Source: CAZQIC01 sp964593555 (GTDB taxonomy: Bacteria; Bacteroidota; Bacteroidia; JAFLBG01). Taken from it: a stretch of DNA of 24,730 nucleotides. The stretch is from NCBI GenBank assembly GCA_964593555.1, contig CAZQIC010000066.1, forward strand, positions 1 through 24,730, read 5' to 3'. Under the pieces are notes generated by a model that did no database searches, was not told the DNA's origin, and worked only from the letters and a program-made list of their open reading frames with translations. Positions 15,706 through 23,306 of this stretch are shown here, one piece after another. Position 1 is the first letter of the stretch, and each line of letters begins with the position of its first letter. A program made the translations under genes and the position numbers.

Positions 15706-18700
15706 ATGAGTGAGGAAATATTAAAGGCTCTGATGCATTTGTTTGGAATTATCTCCAAACAGGATGATGGCGTTACCTCTTTACAACGCAATTTTGTTGA
15801 ATCCTTCCTCAAATTCCAGCTGGCAAGTGATAAGGTAGCTGATTACCTTAAACTATATGAAATCCATTCCGGCTACGACGCAGAAGTTGTAAAGCAAAAG
15901 GAAACAGCAAGCGCTGAGCCATCCACGGAACCTAGAAAAATCAGAAGAACATCTGTTAAAGATGCTGTTCTTATCCTGTCTATTTGTAAGCAGATCAACG
16001 AAACACTTACTCAGAAACAAAAAGTTGTAGTTGTAGTGCGCGTTCTGGAGATGATAAAATCAGATATGCAGTTCACACCACAACGTATGGAACTGGTGGA
16101 TACTGCCTGTATGGTATTTAATATCAGTCCGGAAGAGCTTAAGATCATTCATAGTTTTTGTATCAACGAAAATCCATACACGCTTGAGTCGGATGACCTG
16201 CTTATTGTAGACAGCGAACCGGTGGTTGTGATGGATAAGGAACACGGTATCAAGCATATTTTTTCTGAAGGTTTATCGAAAGAAATAAGTATTCTCCGAG
16301 TAAGAGGAGTTGACCTGTATTTTGTAAAGTACAATGGTAAGAGCGAAATATTTCTCAATGGTCTTCTGTTTAACAATAAAACAATTTATCTTTTTGCGCC
16401 CGGAAGTACATTGCGCCTTCCGCAGGGTACATTTTTTTACAGCGATGTGGTGTCCCGTTTTTTAAGTGATAAGATCAAAATAAAACTTTCATTTAATGTC
16501 CGTGAACTTGAATTTAAATTTCCGAATGGAAAAGTTGGTTTACGCGATATAAATATTTCCGAAAAAACAGGGAAATTAATTGCATTGATGGGAGCCAGCG
16601 GCGCCGGAAAAACAACACTACTAAATGTTTTATCCGGAATTGAAAAACCATCCAAAGGTGAAGTGGTTATCAATGGAGTTAACCTTCATAACGATAAGGA
16701 TAAGCTCGAAGGAGTGGTGGGTTATATTGCGCAGGACGATTTACTGATTGAAGAACTTACTGTTTTCCAAAATTTATACTACAATACCAAACTTTGTTTC
16801 AAGAATCTGAGTGAAAAGGATATTATATCGCTCGTTGCTAAAACGCTTAACAACCTTGGCCTTTTTGAAATACGCGACATTAAAGTGGGCAGTCCGCTCA
16901 ACAAGAAAATAAGCGGCGGTCAGCGTAAACGCCTTAACATATCATTAGAATTAATAAGGGAACCTTCCATTCTTTTTGTTGATGAACCAACATCGGGACT
17001 ATCATCACGCGACTCTGAGAATGTAATGGACCTGCTCAAAGAGCTTTCGCTTAAAGGCAAACTTATTTTCGTGGTCATTCACCAGCCTTCATCGGATATT
17101 TTTAAAATGTTCGATAAATTAATTTTGCTTGATACGGGCGGTTATCCAATTTACTATAGGAATCCTATTGAAGCAGTAATCTATTTCAAACACGAAACAC
17201 ACCAGATCAATGCCGAACAAGGCGAATGTCCTGAATGCGGTAACGTAAACCCTGAGTTGTTATTTAATATTATTGAGGCAAGGGTTGTTGATGATTTCGG
17301 CCAGTTTACCCAGGAAAGAAAAGTAAAGCCGCCTGAGTGGTACCAACGCTTTAAGAAAAATTTTACCGTAAATTTTGTACGGGACGAAAAAACACTTCCT
17401 CCTAAAACATTTAATATTCCATCACGCATAAAACAATTAATAATTTTTACAAAGCGTGATGTTCTATCTAAAATAAGTAACACACAATATTTGCTTATTA
17501 ATTTATTGGAAGCGCCATTACTTGCATTTATACTATCGTTTATCATAAAGTATATCGATAATCCTAACTCAGATATTTATTTGTTCAGGGAAAATGAGAA
17601 CATACCGGCGTATATTTTTATGTGCATCATTGTTGCACTATTCATTGGACTTACAGTAAGCGCGGAAGAAATATTCAGGGACAGGAAAATATTAAAACGA
17701 GAATCATTATTAAATCTTAGCCGGGCAAGTTACCTTTTCTCCAAAGTATTAGTATTGTTCACTATCTCTGCAATACAATCTTTATTGTTTGTCATCGTTG
17801 GAAATTCCATCGTAGGATTCCATGGAATGTATTTCGAATTCTGGTTGATGTTATTTTCTGTTTCATGTCTTGCAAATATATTAGGATTAAACATTTCCGC
17901 TTCTTTTAACTCTGCTGTTACCATTTACATTCTGATCCCGCTGTTGATCATTCCTCAAATGATACTCGGCGGTGCCATGTTTAGTTTTGAAAAACTGAAC
18001 AGAAAAATTGGCGGAGGAAACAGCGTGCCGGCTATTGCCGAAGTAATGACGTCCAGATGGGCATACGAAGCATTGATAGTTAATCAATTCAAGAACAATG
18101 AGTATGAAAAACCATTGTATGATATTGAAAGAAAAGAAAGTATTGCGAATTACAAGCAATCGCTTTATATACCCGAGCTAAAAGACATTACTGAAGAGGC
18201 CAGGAGAAATTTTAAGAATAAAAATGATTCTACATCTTTAATTCTGAAAAAAAACCTTGCCATATTGCGCAATGAGATCGCAAAAGAAAATGAAAAAGTA
18301 AAACAGGCAACCTACACCGAGTTGGATAACCTGACCATTGAAAAATTCAATGAAGTTGTTGCGGATAAGGTGATGGAACATTTAACCAAACTGGAAGGGT
18401 TATATACTGAAGCCTTTAATGCTATCACAGAGAAAAAAGATCAGATTATTCGTTCCTTTTCCAGCGATCCAAAGAATGAGGGATTGTTAAAAAAAGCCTA
18501 TGATAATTATTACAATGATAACCTTGCCGATATTGTAAAAAGAGCGCTTGAAAAAAATAAAATAGTTCGATACAAGAATGAGTTGATACAACTTATTGAT
18601 CCTATTTACCAGGAGCCGCATTCAGGAAGTCTTTTCAGCTTCAAAACTCCGTTTTATTCGCCAAAAAAAATAATGTTTGGAGTGAAAATCGAGACCTTTA

Positions 18701-18861
18701 CATTTAATGTCATCATCATTTGGGTCTATACCATTCTATTGTTTGTTACTCTGTACTTTGATGTATTAGGTAAGCTACTTAATCTTGTAAGTAAAATACA
18801 ATACAATTCAAAAAGCAGGAGAAGTTCTAAGGCTTTAAAACCAAAATCACCGGGAATTTAA
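15706..18861 (+). CDS. ABCG-like ABC transporter (ATPase fused to permease) with TerB-like N-terminus
   Basis: The 1051-aa protein has an N-terminal helical region (about 1-155) that resembles TerB/DjlA-type domains, e.g. ALMHLFGIISKQDDGVTSLQ. A beta-rich stretch follows (about 165-260). The ATPase domain (about 265-480) has Walker A GASGAGKT (296-303), Q-loop YIAQDD, signature SGGQR (403-407), Walker B with D426 and E427, and H459. A CPECG motif lies in the linker near residue 505. The permease begins about 590, with about five hydrophobic helices to residue 757, then a soluble, charged, coiled-coil-rich stretch of about 235 residues (760-995) and a final helix (about 998-1022). Nucleotide-before-membrane order is the half-size ABCG/White-type plan. 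The cargo is unknown. Convergent with the 18890-19336 gene, 28-bp gap. Confidence 0.85.
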   Translation: MSEEILKALMHLFGIISKQDDGVTSLQRNFVESFLKFQLASDKVADYLKLYEIHSGYDAEVVKQKETASAEPSTEPRKIRRTSVKDAVLILSICKQINETLTQKQKVVVVVRVLEMIKSDMQFTPQRMELVDTACMVFNISPEELKIIHSFCINENPYTLESDDLLIVDSEPVVVMDKEHGIKHIFSEGLSKEISILRVRGVDLYFVKYNGKSEIFLNGLLFNNKTIYLFAPGSTLRLPQGTFFYSDVVSRFLSDKIKIKLSFNVRELEFKFPNGKVGLRDINISEKTGKLIALMGASGAGKTTLLNVLSGIEKPSKGEVVINGVNLHNDKDKLEGVVGYIAQDDLLIEELTVFQNLYYNTKLCFKNLSEKDIISLVAKTLNNLGLFEIRDIKVGSPLNKKISGGQRKRLNISLELIREPSILFVDEPTSGLSSRDSENVMDLLKELSLKGKLIFVVIHQPSSDIFKMFDKLILLDTGGYPIYYRNPIEAVIYFKHETHQINAEQGECPECGNVNPELLFNIIEARVVDDFGQFTQERKVKPPEWYQRFKKNFTVNFVRDEKTLPPKTFNIPSRIKQLIIFTKRDVLSKISNTQYLLINLLEAPLLAFILSFIIKYIDNPNSDIYLFRENENIPAYIFMCIIVALFIGLTVSAEEIFRDRKILKRESLLNLSRASYLFSKVLVLFTISAIQSLLFVIVGNSIVGFHGMYFEFWLMLFSVSCLANILGLNISASFNSAVTIYILIPLLIIPQMILGGAMFSFEKLNRKIGGGNSVPAIAEVMTSRWAYEALIVNQFKNNEYEKPLYDIERKESIANYKQSLYIPELKDITEEARRNFKNKNDSTSLILKKNLAILRNEIAKENEKVKQATYTELDNLTIEKFNEVVADKVMEHLTKLEGLYTEAFNAITEKKDQIIRSFSSDPKNEGLLKKAYDNYYNDNLADIVKRALEKNKIVRYKNELIQLIDPIYQEPHSGSLFSFKTPFYSPKKIMFGVKIETFTFNVIIIWVYTILLFVTLYFDVLGKLLNLVSKIQYNSKSRRSSKALKPKSPGI

Positions 18862-18889
18862 ATTCTTATAAACGAATTACGCCTGTTAG

Positions 18890-19336
18890 CTACCTTTTCT
18901 GAAAACCAAATGCACTTACTCCGCAGCCTTTCATATCCTCACTGTTAAACTGGTAAGCCAAATTATAGGTACCCGAAGAGTTACAATTAAAAATTATTTT
19001 ATTGTAATACTTATCATTTTTTGTATTGTGATTACTCATCAACAACCTGTCTTGGTTATCGAGAAGGTTTACAACCATTGGCACCTTACCTGCTGCTTTA
19101 CCCTGGCAAACAGTTATTACATATGAATTGCCTTTTGTAAGAATAACAGAGTAAACCGATTTTTTAACATCTCCTTTACTCTCTATAGAAATTACCCTTG
19201 CTTTTGAAAAAATATATTCCTTTGGAAATACAGAGCAGCTATCTATCACTTTTTTAGGAACACATTGCGCAATGATACTTTTATCCAGTAATGACATTGT
19301 TACCATTACTAAAAATAAAAACAATAATTTTTTCAT
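18890..19336 (-). CDS. Small secreted protein of unknown function (148 aa)
   Basis: I do not recognise a family. Residues 1-23 (MKKLLFLFLVMVTMSLLDKS followed by IIAQ) form a signal peptide, so the product is periplasmic or surface-located. The mature part contains six cysteines (for example in QCVPKK, DSCSVF, VCQGKA, FNCNSSG and KGCGV), which could form disulfides, and alternating beta-strand patterns such as YSVILTKGNSYVITV. The overall beta-sandwich look recalls secreted carbohydrate-binding or PPC-like domains, but that is only an impression. It lies 51 bp downstream of the lipoprotein gene on the same strand and may be co-expressed with it. Confidence 0.7.
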   Translation of the reverse strand: MKKLLFLFLVMVTMSLLDKSIIAQCVPKKVIDSCSVFPKEYIFSKARVISIESKGDVKKSVYSVILTKGNSYVITVCQGKAAGKVPMVVNLLDNQDRLLMSNHNTKNDKYYNKIIFNCNSSGTYNLAYQFNSEDMKGCGVSAFGFQKR

Positions 19337-19387
19337 ATGTATAGTTTTTAATTTTTTTATGTCTATTTATAAAGTTCTTTTACCTTT

Positions 19388-20314
19388 TTATTTTACAACT
19401 TCTTTTCTAACTAATTCTACTGATGTAATTATTCCATTTACATCTTCCTGCGTTATCTTCACTGAACTTTTACTTTTATCTACTACAACCAGCTCTCCAT
19501 TTACCTCCGTAGTTTCAGGTTCATGAAATTCCGATTCAACTACGACATTTGAATATTCTTTTTTAATATTTTCAAAACCGATAATCAGATCCGCACAATA
19601 AGGGTCGGTTTTATACACAGTTAATATTTTAAGCAGGCTGTCAAGAATGGGTTTTTGTTCTCCGATCCTTTCTACCAGCTCCTGGTTGTTTTTTTCCCTC
19701 ACCACTTCGCCTGCAATGAATAAACCCTCTAACCATGCACCACAAGCCATCAGAACGCTAAGGCCACTGCGCTTTTGCTGTCTTAAATACTCATCCATGT
19801 TATTATAACTGGTGGTACTTATATATAACAGAGAATCCACATTTTTGTTGCTTTTCGCTAAACGTTTTAAAGTAATAAAATCAAAAAATTGCCCAACTTT
19901 TATATCATCCGCCAGACCTTTGATCGCATTTAAATAATTAAGCGACGAATATGTCTTTTCATAAATATTAATGTATCCAAGATCCGCGCCATAAATGCCG
20001 ATTGCCAGTGCCTTCTCACTGTTGGTTGTATAGTTTGAAATTTTTTCTGTTGAATTAAGAATGCTGTTATTATATTCACTGCCTATAGCCTTAATAAGTG
20101 CCGACATCTCAACCGGTGATGGAATTGATTGAATAATTTCAGCCATTGCCTCCTCGGATATAGCAGTTGGATCACCCTTTGGAGCATCCATGATCAATGA
20201 ATCAACACCAAGATCATCCTTCGACTTATCCTTATCTCCACTGCCGCATGAAAACAAAACAGAGGATACAATAACACCTAGGAAAATTCTAAAAAATTTG
20301 CCGTTAAAAGCCAT
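19388..20314 (-). CDS. Putative lipoprotein of unknown function (308 aa)
   Basis: The start is placed at the ATG complementary to 20312-20314, giving MAFNGKFFRIFLGVIVSSVL with a lipobox LFSC (C23) followed by GSGDKDKSKDD, a typical lipoprotein signal and acidic post-cysteine stretch. A longer frame could start at 20368, but a Bacteroidota promoter covers 20338-20369, so that start is unlikely. The mature protein of about 285 residues is largely helical; segments such as AIGIYGADLGYINIYEKTYS and CGAWLEGLFIAGEVV recur in Bacteroidota lipoproteins, but I know no function. It is probably anchored in the periplasmic face of a membrane or displayed outside. Confidence 0.8.
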   Translation of the reverse strand: MAFNGKFFRIFLGVIVSSVLFSCGSGDKDKSKDDLGVDSLIMDAPKGDPTAISEEAMAEIIQSIPSPVEMSALIKAIGSEYNNSILNSTEKISNYTTNSEKALAIGIYGADLGYINIYEKTYSSLNYLNAIKGLADDIKVGQFFDFITLKRLAKSNKNVDSLLYISTTSYNNMDEYLRQQKRSGLSVLMACGAWLEGLFIAGEVVREKNNQELVERIGEQKPILDSLLKILTVYKTDPYCADLIIGFENIKKEYSNVVVESEFHEPETTEVNGELVVVDKSKSSVKITQEDVNGIITSVELVRKEVVK

Positions 20315-20337
20315 AAAATTAAAATTGTTGATCCTTA

Positions 20338-20369
20338 CAAATATACCCCTGAATGGGACGAAATACAAA
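20338..20369 (-). promoter_or_regulatory. Bacteroidota-type promoter (TTTG-N20-TAnnTTTG) for the lipoprotein gene
   Basis: On the minus strand TTTG (20366-20369) is followed after 20 nt by TATATTTG (20338-20345), matching both boxes with near-ideal spacing. The implied transcription start lies a few bases downstream, giving a leader of roughly 15-20 nt to the ATG at 20314. This is the best promoter match in the window. Confidence 0.7.
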
Positions 20370-20382
20370 TAATTAGATCCGA

Positions 20383-20976
20383 TTATTCGCCATCCTCAAG
20401 ATCGAGGTTGTATTTGTTTTTAGGTCCGCGAAATATGCGTTTAATGTTGGTTTTAATTCCAAATGTAACTGCCATCCATTCCGGTGAACCAAGCCTTAAT
20501 TCTAATTCGGCATAAAAGCCAATAGGGCCAATAGGTTTTTCAAAGCCAACACCAACGTTTAAACAGGGTACAAGGCTTGTAGTATCTGTAGCCGTTTTAC
20601 TTACAATGATCTTACGGAAAGGTAATTTAGGTTCTGTATCCCTTGTCCAAAGTTCTGCACCTATTCCTTCAAAAATGTAAAACACATCCCAATCGTTGTA
20701 TTCCTTACGTGCATGCAATACATTAAAATCAAAACTGCGATGTTTACTCGTTACTTTTTTTTCACCATTGTAAGTATAAAAATCAGATGCACAGAGAACC
20801 ATTTTCCATTTTTGCGAAAATTGTAAATAAGCTCTTGCATTATATCCTCCAATAGTTTTATAAGCCAGTGCCCCTCCCCCTCCTATTGCTACTCTTGAAC
20901 GTTCGTTAAAGTTAGCTTGTGCAAAGAGTTGATGCGTGCAAATTGCAAGACAGAAAAACAGCAAAATTTGCCTCAT
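20383..20976 (-). CDS. Secreted/outer-membrane-like protein of unknown function (197 aa)
   Basis: Residues 1-19 (MRQILLFFCLAICTHQLFA) followed by Q are a signal peptide. The rest has alternating aromatic/hydrophobic strands (for example AYLQFSQKWKMVLCASDFY, FYAELELRLGSPEWMAVTFG), consistent with a small outer-membrane beta-barrel. The end is a charged tail (RRPKNKYNL-like, acidic DLEDGE). I do not recognise the family or any substrate. The ATG lies 5 bp from a 16-bp perfect palindrome at 20982-20997. The lipoprotein promoter at 20338 onwards is separate, so the genes need not be co-transcribed. Confidence 0.7.
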   Translation of the reverse strand: MRQILLFFCLAICTHQLFAQANFNERSRVAIGGGGALAYKTIGGYNARAYLQFSQKWKMVLCASDFYTYNGEKKVTSKHRSFDFNVLHARKEYNDWDVFYIFEGIGAELWTRDTEPKLPFRKIIVSKTATDTTSLVPCLNVGVGFEKPIGPIGFYAELELRLGSPEWMAVTFGIKTNIKRIFRGPKNKYNLDLEDGE

Positions 20977-20981
20977 TATAT

Positions 20982-20997
20982 CTTAATAATTATTAAG
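20982..20997. repeat. 16-bp perfect palindrome CTTAATAATTATTAAG
   Basis: The sequence equals its own reverse complement. It sits just upstream of the ATG at 20976. TTAATAATT recurs at 21041 and 21135 in the same divergent gap. It could be an operator, or simple AT-rich chance. Confidence 0.5.
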
Positions 20998-21051
20998 ACG
21001 TTGATCCGGGCTATAGTTGCCATAGAAACGTTCCTCTAAGTTAATAATTAT

Positions 21052-21118
21052 CAGTTGATAGTAATTCGTTGAGAGTTGTTTGTTGTCAATTGTTGAATCT
21101 TTTAACAACTATCAACTG
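21052..21118. repeat. Inverted repeat CAGTTGATAGT / ACTATCAACTG
   Basis: Perfect 11-bp arms at 21052-21062 and 21108-21118, with a 45-nt interval rich in related GTTG/CAAC heptamers (such as TTGTTTGTTGTCAATTGTTG). It lies between the divergent genes at 20976 and 21160. No gene is seen in it. Confidence 0.6.
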
Positions 21119-21159
21119 TCAACAAAGAAATTTCTTAATAATTTAGTTAATTTCGCTAT

Positions 21160-21513
21160 ATGAAATTCGTTTTTCAACTTATCATATCCACACTCGCCGT
21201 ATTTGTTTCATCATTATTGCTTCCTGGCGTAGATGTCGACAGCGTGTTTACCGCACTTATTGTGGCAGCAGTACTTGCGTTTTTGAATGCAATATTAAAA
21301 CCAATTTTAGTGATACTCACGATTCCTATAACCCTGGTAAGCTTTGGTGCGTTTTTATTGGTAATAAACGCAGTAATCATTCTTCTTACTGTAAAAATAG
21401 TGGATGGATTTACAGTGAAAAATTTCTGGTGGGCGCTTTTATTTAGTGTTGTACTTTGGGTAACCACTATGATATTCGAGAGTTTTGATAAGGGCAGGAA
21501 CAAGGAAGATTGA
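21160..21513 (+). CDS. Small membrane protein, phage holin family 4 type (PF04020)
   Basis: The 117-residue product is almost entirely hydrophobic: about four transmembrane helices (near residues 4-20, 30-48, 55-78 and 88-106) with the conserved FLNAILKPILVILTIPITLVSFG segment diagnostic of the YvlD/PF04020 family. Despite the holin label in databases, these chromosomal genes are widespread in bacteria and are not phage lysis genes; no phage genes are nearby. Function is unknown. It converges with the DUF2779 gene with a 4-bp gap. Confidence 0.85.
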   Translation: MKFVFQLIISTLAVFVSSLLLPGVDVDSVFTALIVAAVLAFLNAILKPILVILTIPITLVSFGAFLLVINAVIILLTVKIVDGFTVKNFWWALLFSVVLWVTTMIFESFDKGRNKED

Positions 21514-21517
21514 ATAT

Positions 21518-23011
21518 TTATATTCCCCTGCTTTTTACTTCTTCCTCCAGCGCTTCATGAATTTTTACCATTCCGTAAGTATCCATTTTACAATAACTCA
21601 ATAAATTTTCCCGCACTTCCATAATTTTCATCAGGTCAGTTTCATTGTGTAGTTGCTCATAAGCTGTCATTGCTACGCCGCCACTTGCTATTAACAGATC
21701 ATTGTAATTAATTCCTTTTGCAAGCGCAGGCAATACATTTTTTATTGAATAAGATCCTTTCATAGCGGCATTGTAATACCATCTTTTCTGAAATGGCAGC
21801 ATCAGGTCTTTTATCCGTGATAATCTTTCATCAATCTCTTTTGAAAAATCGGGGAAATCATTTTTAAGCGCATTTAATATTCCTCTTTCGAACATGGCAT
21901 TGTAAACTAGAATGTCACCGCGGCCCTTGGTGTCCTCCAATAAACTCAATAAAAATTCTTTGCGTGGATCAGTACCCGCCTGTGCCAGAAACTCTTTATG
22001 CTCGGCTTCTGAGTTATATACCGATTTAATATGGAGCGAATATTGAAACGGAATATGTTGATATGGCTTGGTACCTTCGAACAATGGGACAGCGGGCATA
22101 AACGTTTCAAAGTCCAAAAAACACAATGGATAAAAAAGTGAATCCAAAAACGCCTTCATGTTTTTCATATCCACAAAAACCTCATTGCTTTTGAATGTTT
22201 TTACCTGCAGCTGCGCGGCTTCAGGAAGTGGATAATCTTCGGGTATATCGCTTACCAGTTTATATCCTTTATGAAACATTTCGAACTGATCATTTTTTGA
22301 AATACCTGCAACTTCAAAAACCGAATTCTCAGGAACATCATGCCAGCAATAGCCTTTGAAGTCGCATACGTAAGGAGAAAAACAATGCTCGCCAATTGTA
22401 ACATCCGGTTCTTTTTTCTCACCAATCGCCGACTTTGCCAGCTCTATTTTTTCTTTAATGAAATCAGTATTTGAGATTACTTCATCAATAACACTTGTGA
22501 TCCTGAATAATTTATCCGGTTCCAGTTTTCCCTTGCGCCTGTAATCTGAATTTATATTTACAATGGAAAAATCTACCAATGGAATGCCGCAGTTAATAAT
22601 TACAAAGTACTGTAATGAAGCATCAAGAATGTATGTCGGTGAAACCCTTGTTGCACTTTTAACCTCGTAGGCTTTCCAACCGTCATCATGTTTTACCAGC
22701 ATATCAACAGCAACCAACACCTGCTGAAACTGAAATGCTGCTTCATAAATTATTTTTGTACCTGAGCGAATAAGGTCACGTGTTTTAATTACTGACTCGC
22801 TGTATTTAAAATGAGAGGATGGAGTTACATCTTCACCGCCGGGAAATAATCCCCTCGCCACCATTCCGATATCAGTCCCCTTATTAAATATTGCCTGCTG
22901 CGAAGAAGATATTGGATCGCGCAGCGAAAATTTATTTTTATACAGATGCAACGATTTAAGGCACTGGCAGGAGCGGACAAATGTAGATTTACTAAGAATA
23001 TGTTTTTCCAT
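21518..23011 (-). CDS. DUF2779 protein: RecB/Cas4-like nuclease fused to DnaQ-like exonuclease
   Basis: The N-terminal part (about 1-225) has a PD-(D/E)XK nuclease core: D103 and E116-x-K118 (YEVKSAT), and the cysteine set C15/C17 plus C210, C216 and C222 (CX5CX5C), spaced like the [4Fe-4S] cluster of Cas4/AddB-type nucleases. The second half (about 290-490) resembles a DEDD exonuclease: D300-F-E302 (FLDFETF), YNAMFERGIL at about 370-379, and YCKMDTYGMV with D477. This two-domain layout is that of DUF2779 proteins, whose role is unknown; nucleic acid processing or defence has been proposed for similar proteins, which is inference here. It is 295 bp downstream of mpl on the same strand, with a palindromic region between. 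Confidence 0.82.
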   Translation of the reverse strand: MEKHILSKSTFVRSCQCLKSLHLYKNKFSLRDPISSSQQAIFNKGTDIGMVARGLFPGGEDVTPSSHFKYSESVIKTRDLIRSGTKIIYEAAFQFQQVLVAVDMLVKHDDGWKAYEVKSATRVSPTYILDASLQYFVIINCGIPLVDFSIVNINSDYRRKGKLEPDKLFRITSVIDEVISNTDFIKEKIELAKSAIGEKKEPDVTIGEHCFSPYVCDFKGYCWHDVPENSVFEVAGISKNDQFEMFHKGYKLVSDIPEDYPLPEAAQLQVKTFKSNEVFVDMKNMKAFLDSLFYPLCFLDFETFMPAVPLFEGTKPYQHIPFQYSLHIKSVYNSEAEHKEFLAQAGTDPRKEFLLSLLEDTKGRGDILVYNAMFERGILNALKNDFPDFSKEIDERLSRIKDLMLPFQKRWYYNAAMKGSYSIKNVLPALAKGINYNDLLIASGGVAMTAYEQLHNETDLMKIMEVRENLLSYCKMDTYGMVKIHEALEEEVKSRGI

Positions 23012-23113
23012 TTTTAACCTTTACCAGTAAAGCTTATCACTTTATTATATCTACTTCTTTTACAAAACTCAAAAATATTTTTCATTTTTTCATCAATTGA
23101 TCTTTTTTGTTCA

Positions 23114-23138
23114 TTTCTTTTGCTTTGTCCAAAAGAAA
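23114..23138. repeat. Inverted repeat TTTCTTTTG-N7-CAAAAGAAA
   Basis: Perfect 9-bp arms at 23114-23122 and 23130-23138 around CTTTGTC. On the minus strand it reads GTTTCTTTTGGACAAAGCAA, a sequence type I associate with multi-copy intergenic repeats in Bacteroidota. It adjoins further palindromes at 23150-23177 and 23191-23273. Confidence 0.6.
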
Positions 23139-23149
23139 CGAACCAAACC

Positions 23150-23177
23150 CGCCCGAACGTACCGCTCGGTACGGGCG
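23150..23177. repeat. GC-rich hairpin around CGTACCG-CT-CGGTACG
   Basis: Arms CGTACCG (23158-23164) and CGGTACG (23167-23173) form a 7-bp stem, extended by CGCC (23150-23153) with GGCG (23174-23177) across a CGAA bulge. The GC-rich block contrasts with its AT-rich surroundings and lies between mpl and the DUF2779 gene. Confidence 0.6.
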
Positions 23178-23190
23178 TGGGAAAAGGACC

Positions 23191-23273
23191 CCACAAAACC
23201 AACCGTAAACTTGATCTTGTCGCACAATCTATCGCCTCTCAGGCTGATCAATTTACGGTTCGCACTTTTGTGG
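23191..23273. repeat. Long imperfect palindrome with two nested hairpins
   Basis: Outer arms CCACAAAA (23191-23198) and TTTTGTGG (23266-23273) enclose inner arms 23201-23216 and 23246-23260, which pair over 15 bp with one bulged C. Inside the 29-nt loop are two small hairpins, TTGT-CGC-ACAA (23217-23227) and GCCT-CTC-AGGC (23234-23244), giving a four-way-junction-like fold on either strand. No gene is evident in 23012-23306. Whether it is a structured RNA in the mpl to DUF2779 transcript or a multi-copy repeat is unknown. Confidence 0.6.
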
Positions 23274-23306
23274 ACATCTGCCCACCATTAAGAACGAAAA
23301 TCTCTA

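Noticed and set aside
20315..20368. Longer lipoprotein start at 20368
   Set aside because: It lies inside the TTTG-N20-TATATTTG promoter and would place 18 residues before a clear lipoprotein signal.
21160..21513. Prophage remnant suggested by the holin family label
   Set aside because: PF04020 proteins are common chromosomal membrane proteins, and no other phage gene is present.
23014..23291. Open frames of 62-64 codons on both strands between mpl and the DUF2779 gene
   Set aside because: They overlap the palindromic cluster and show no protein family or start context; the open reading comes from the repeat.
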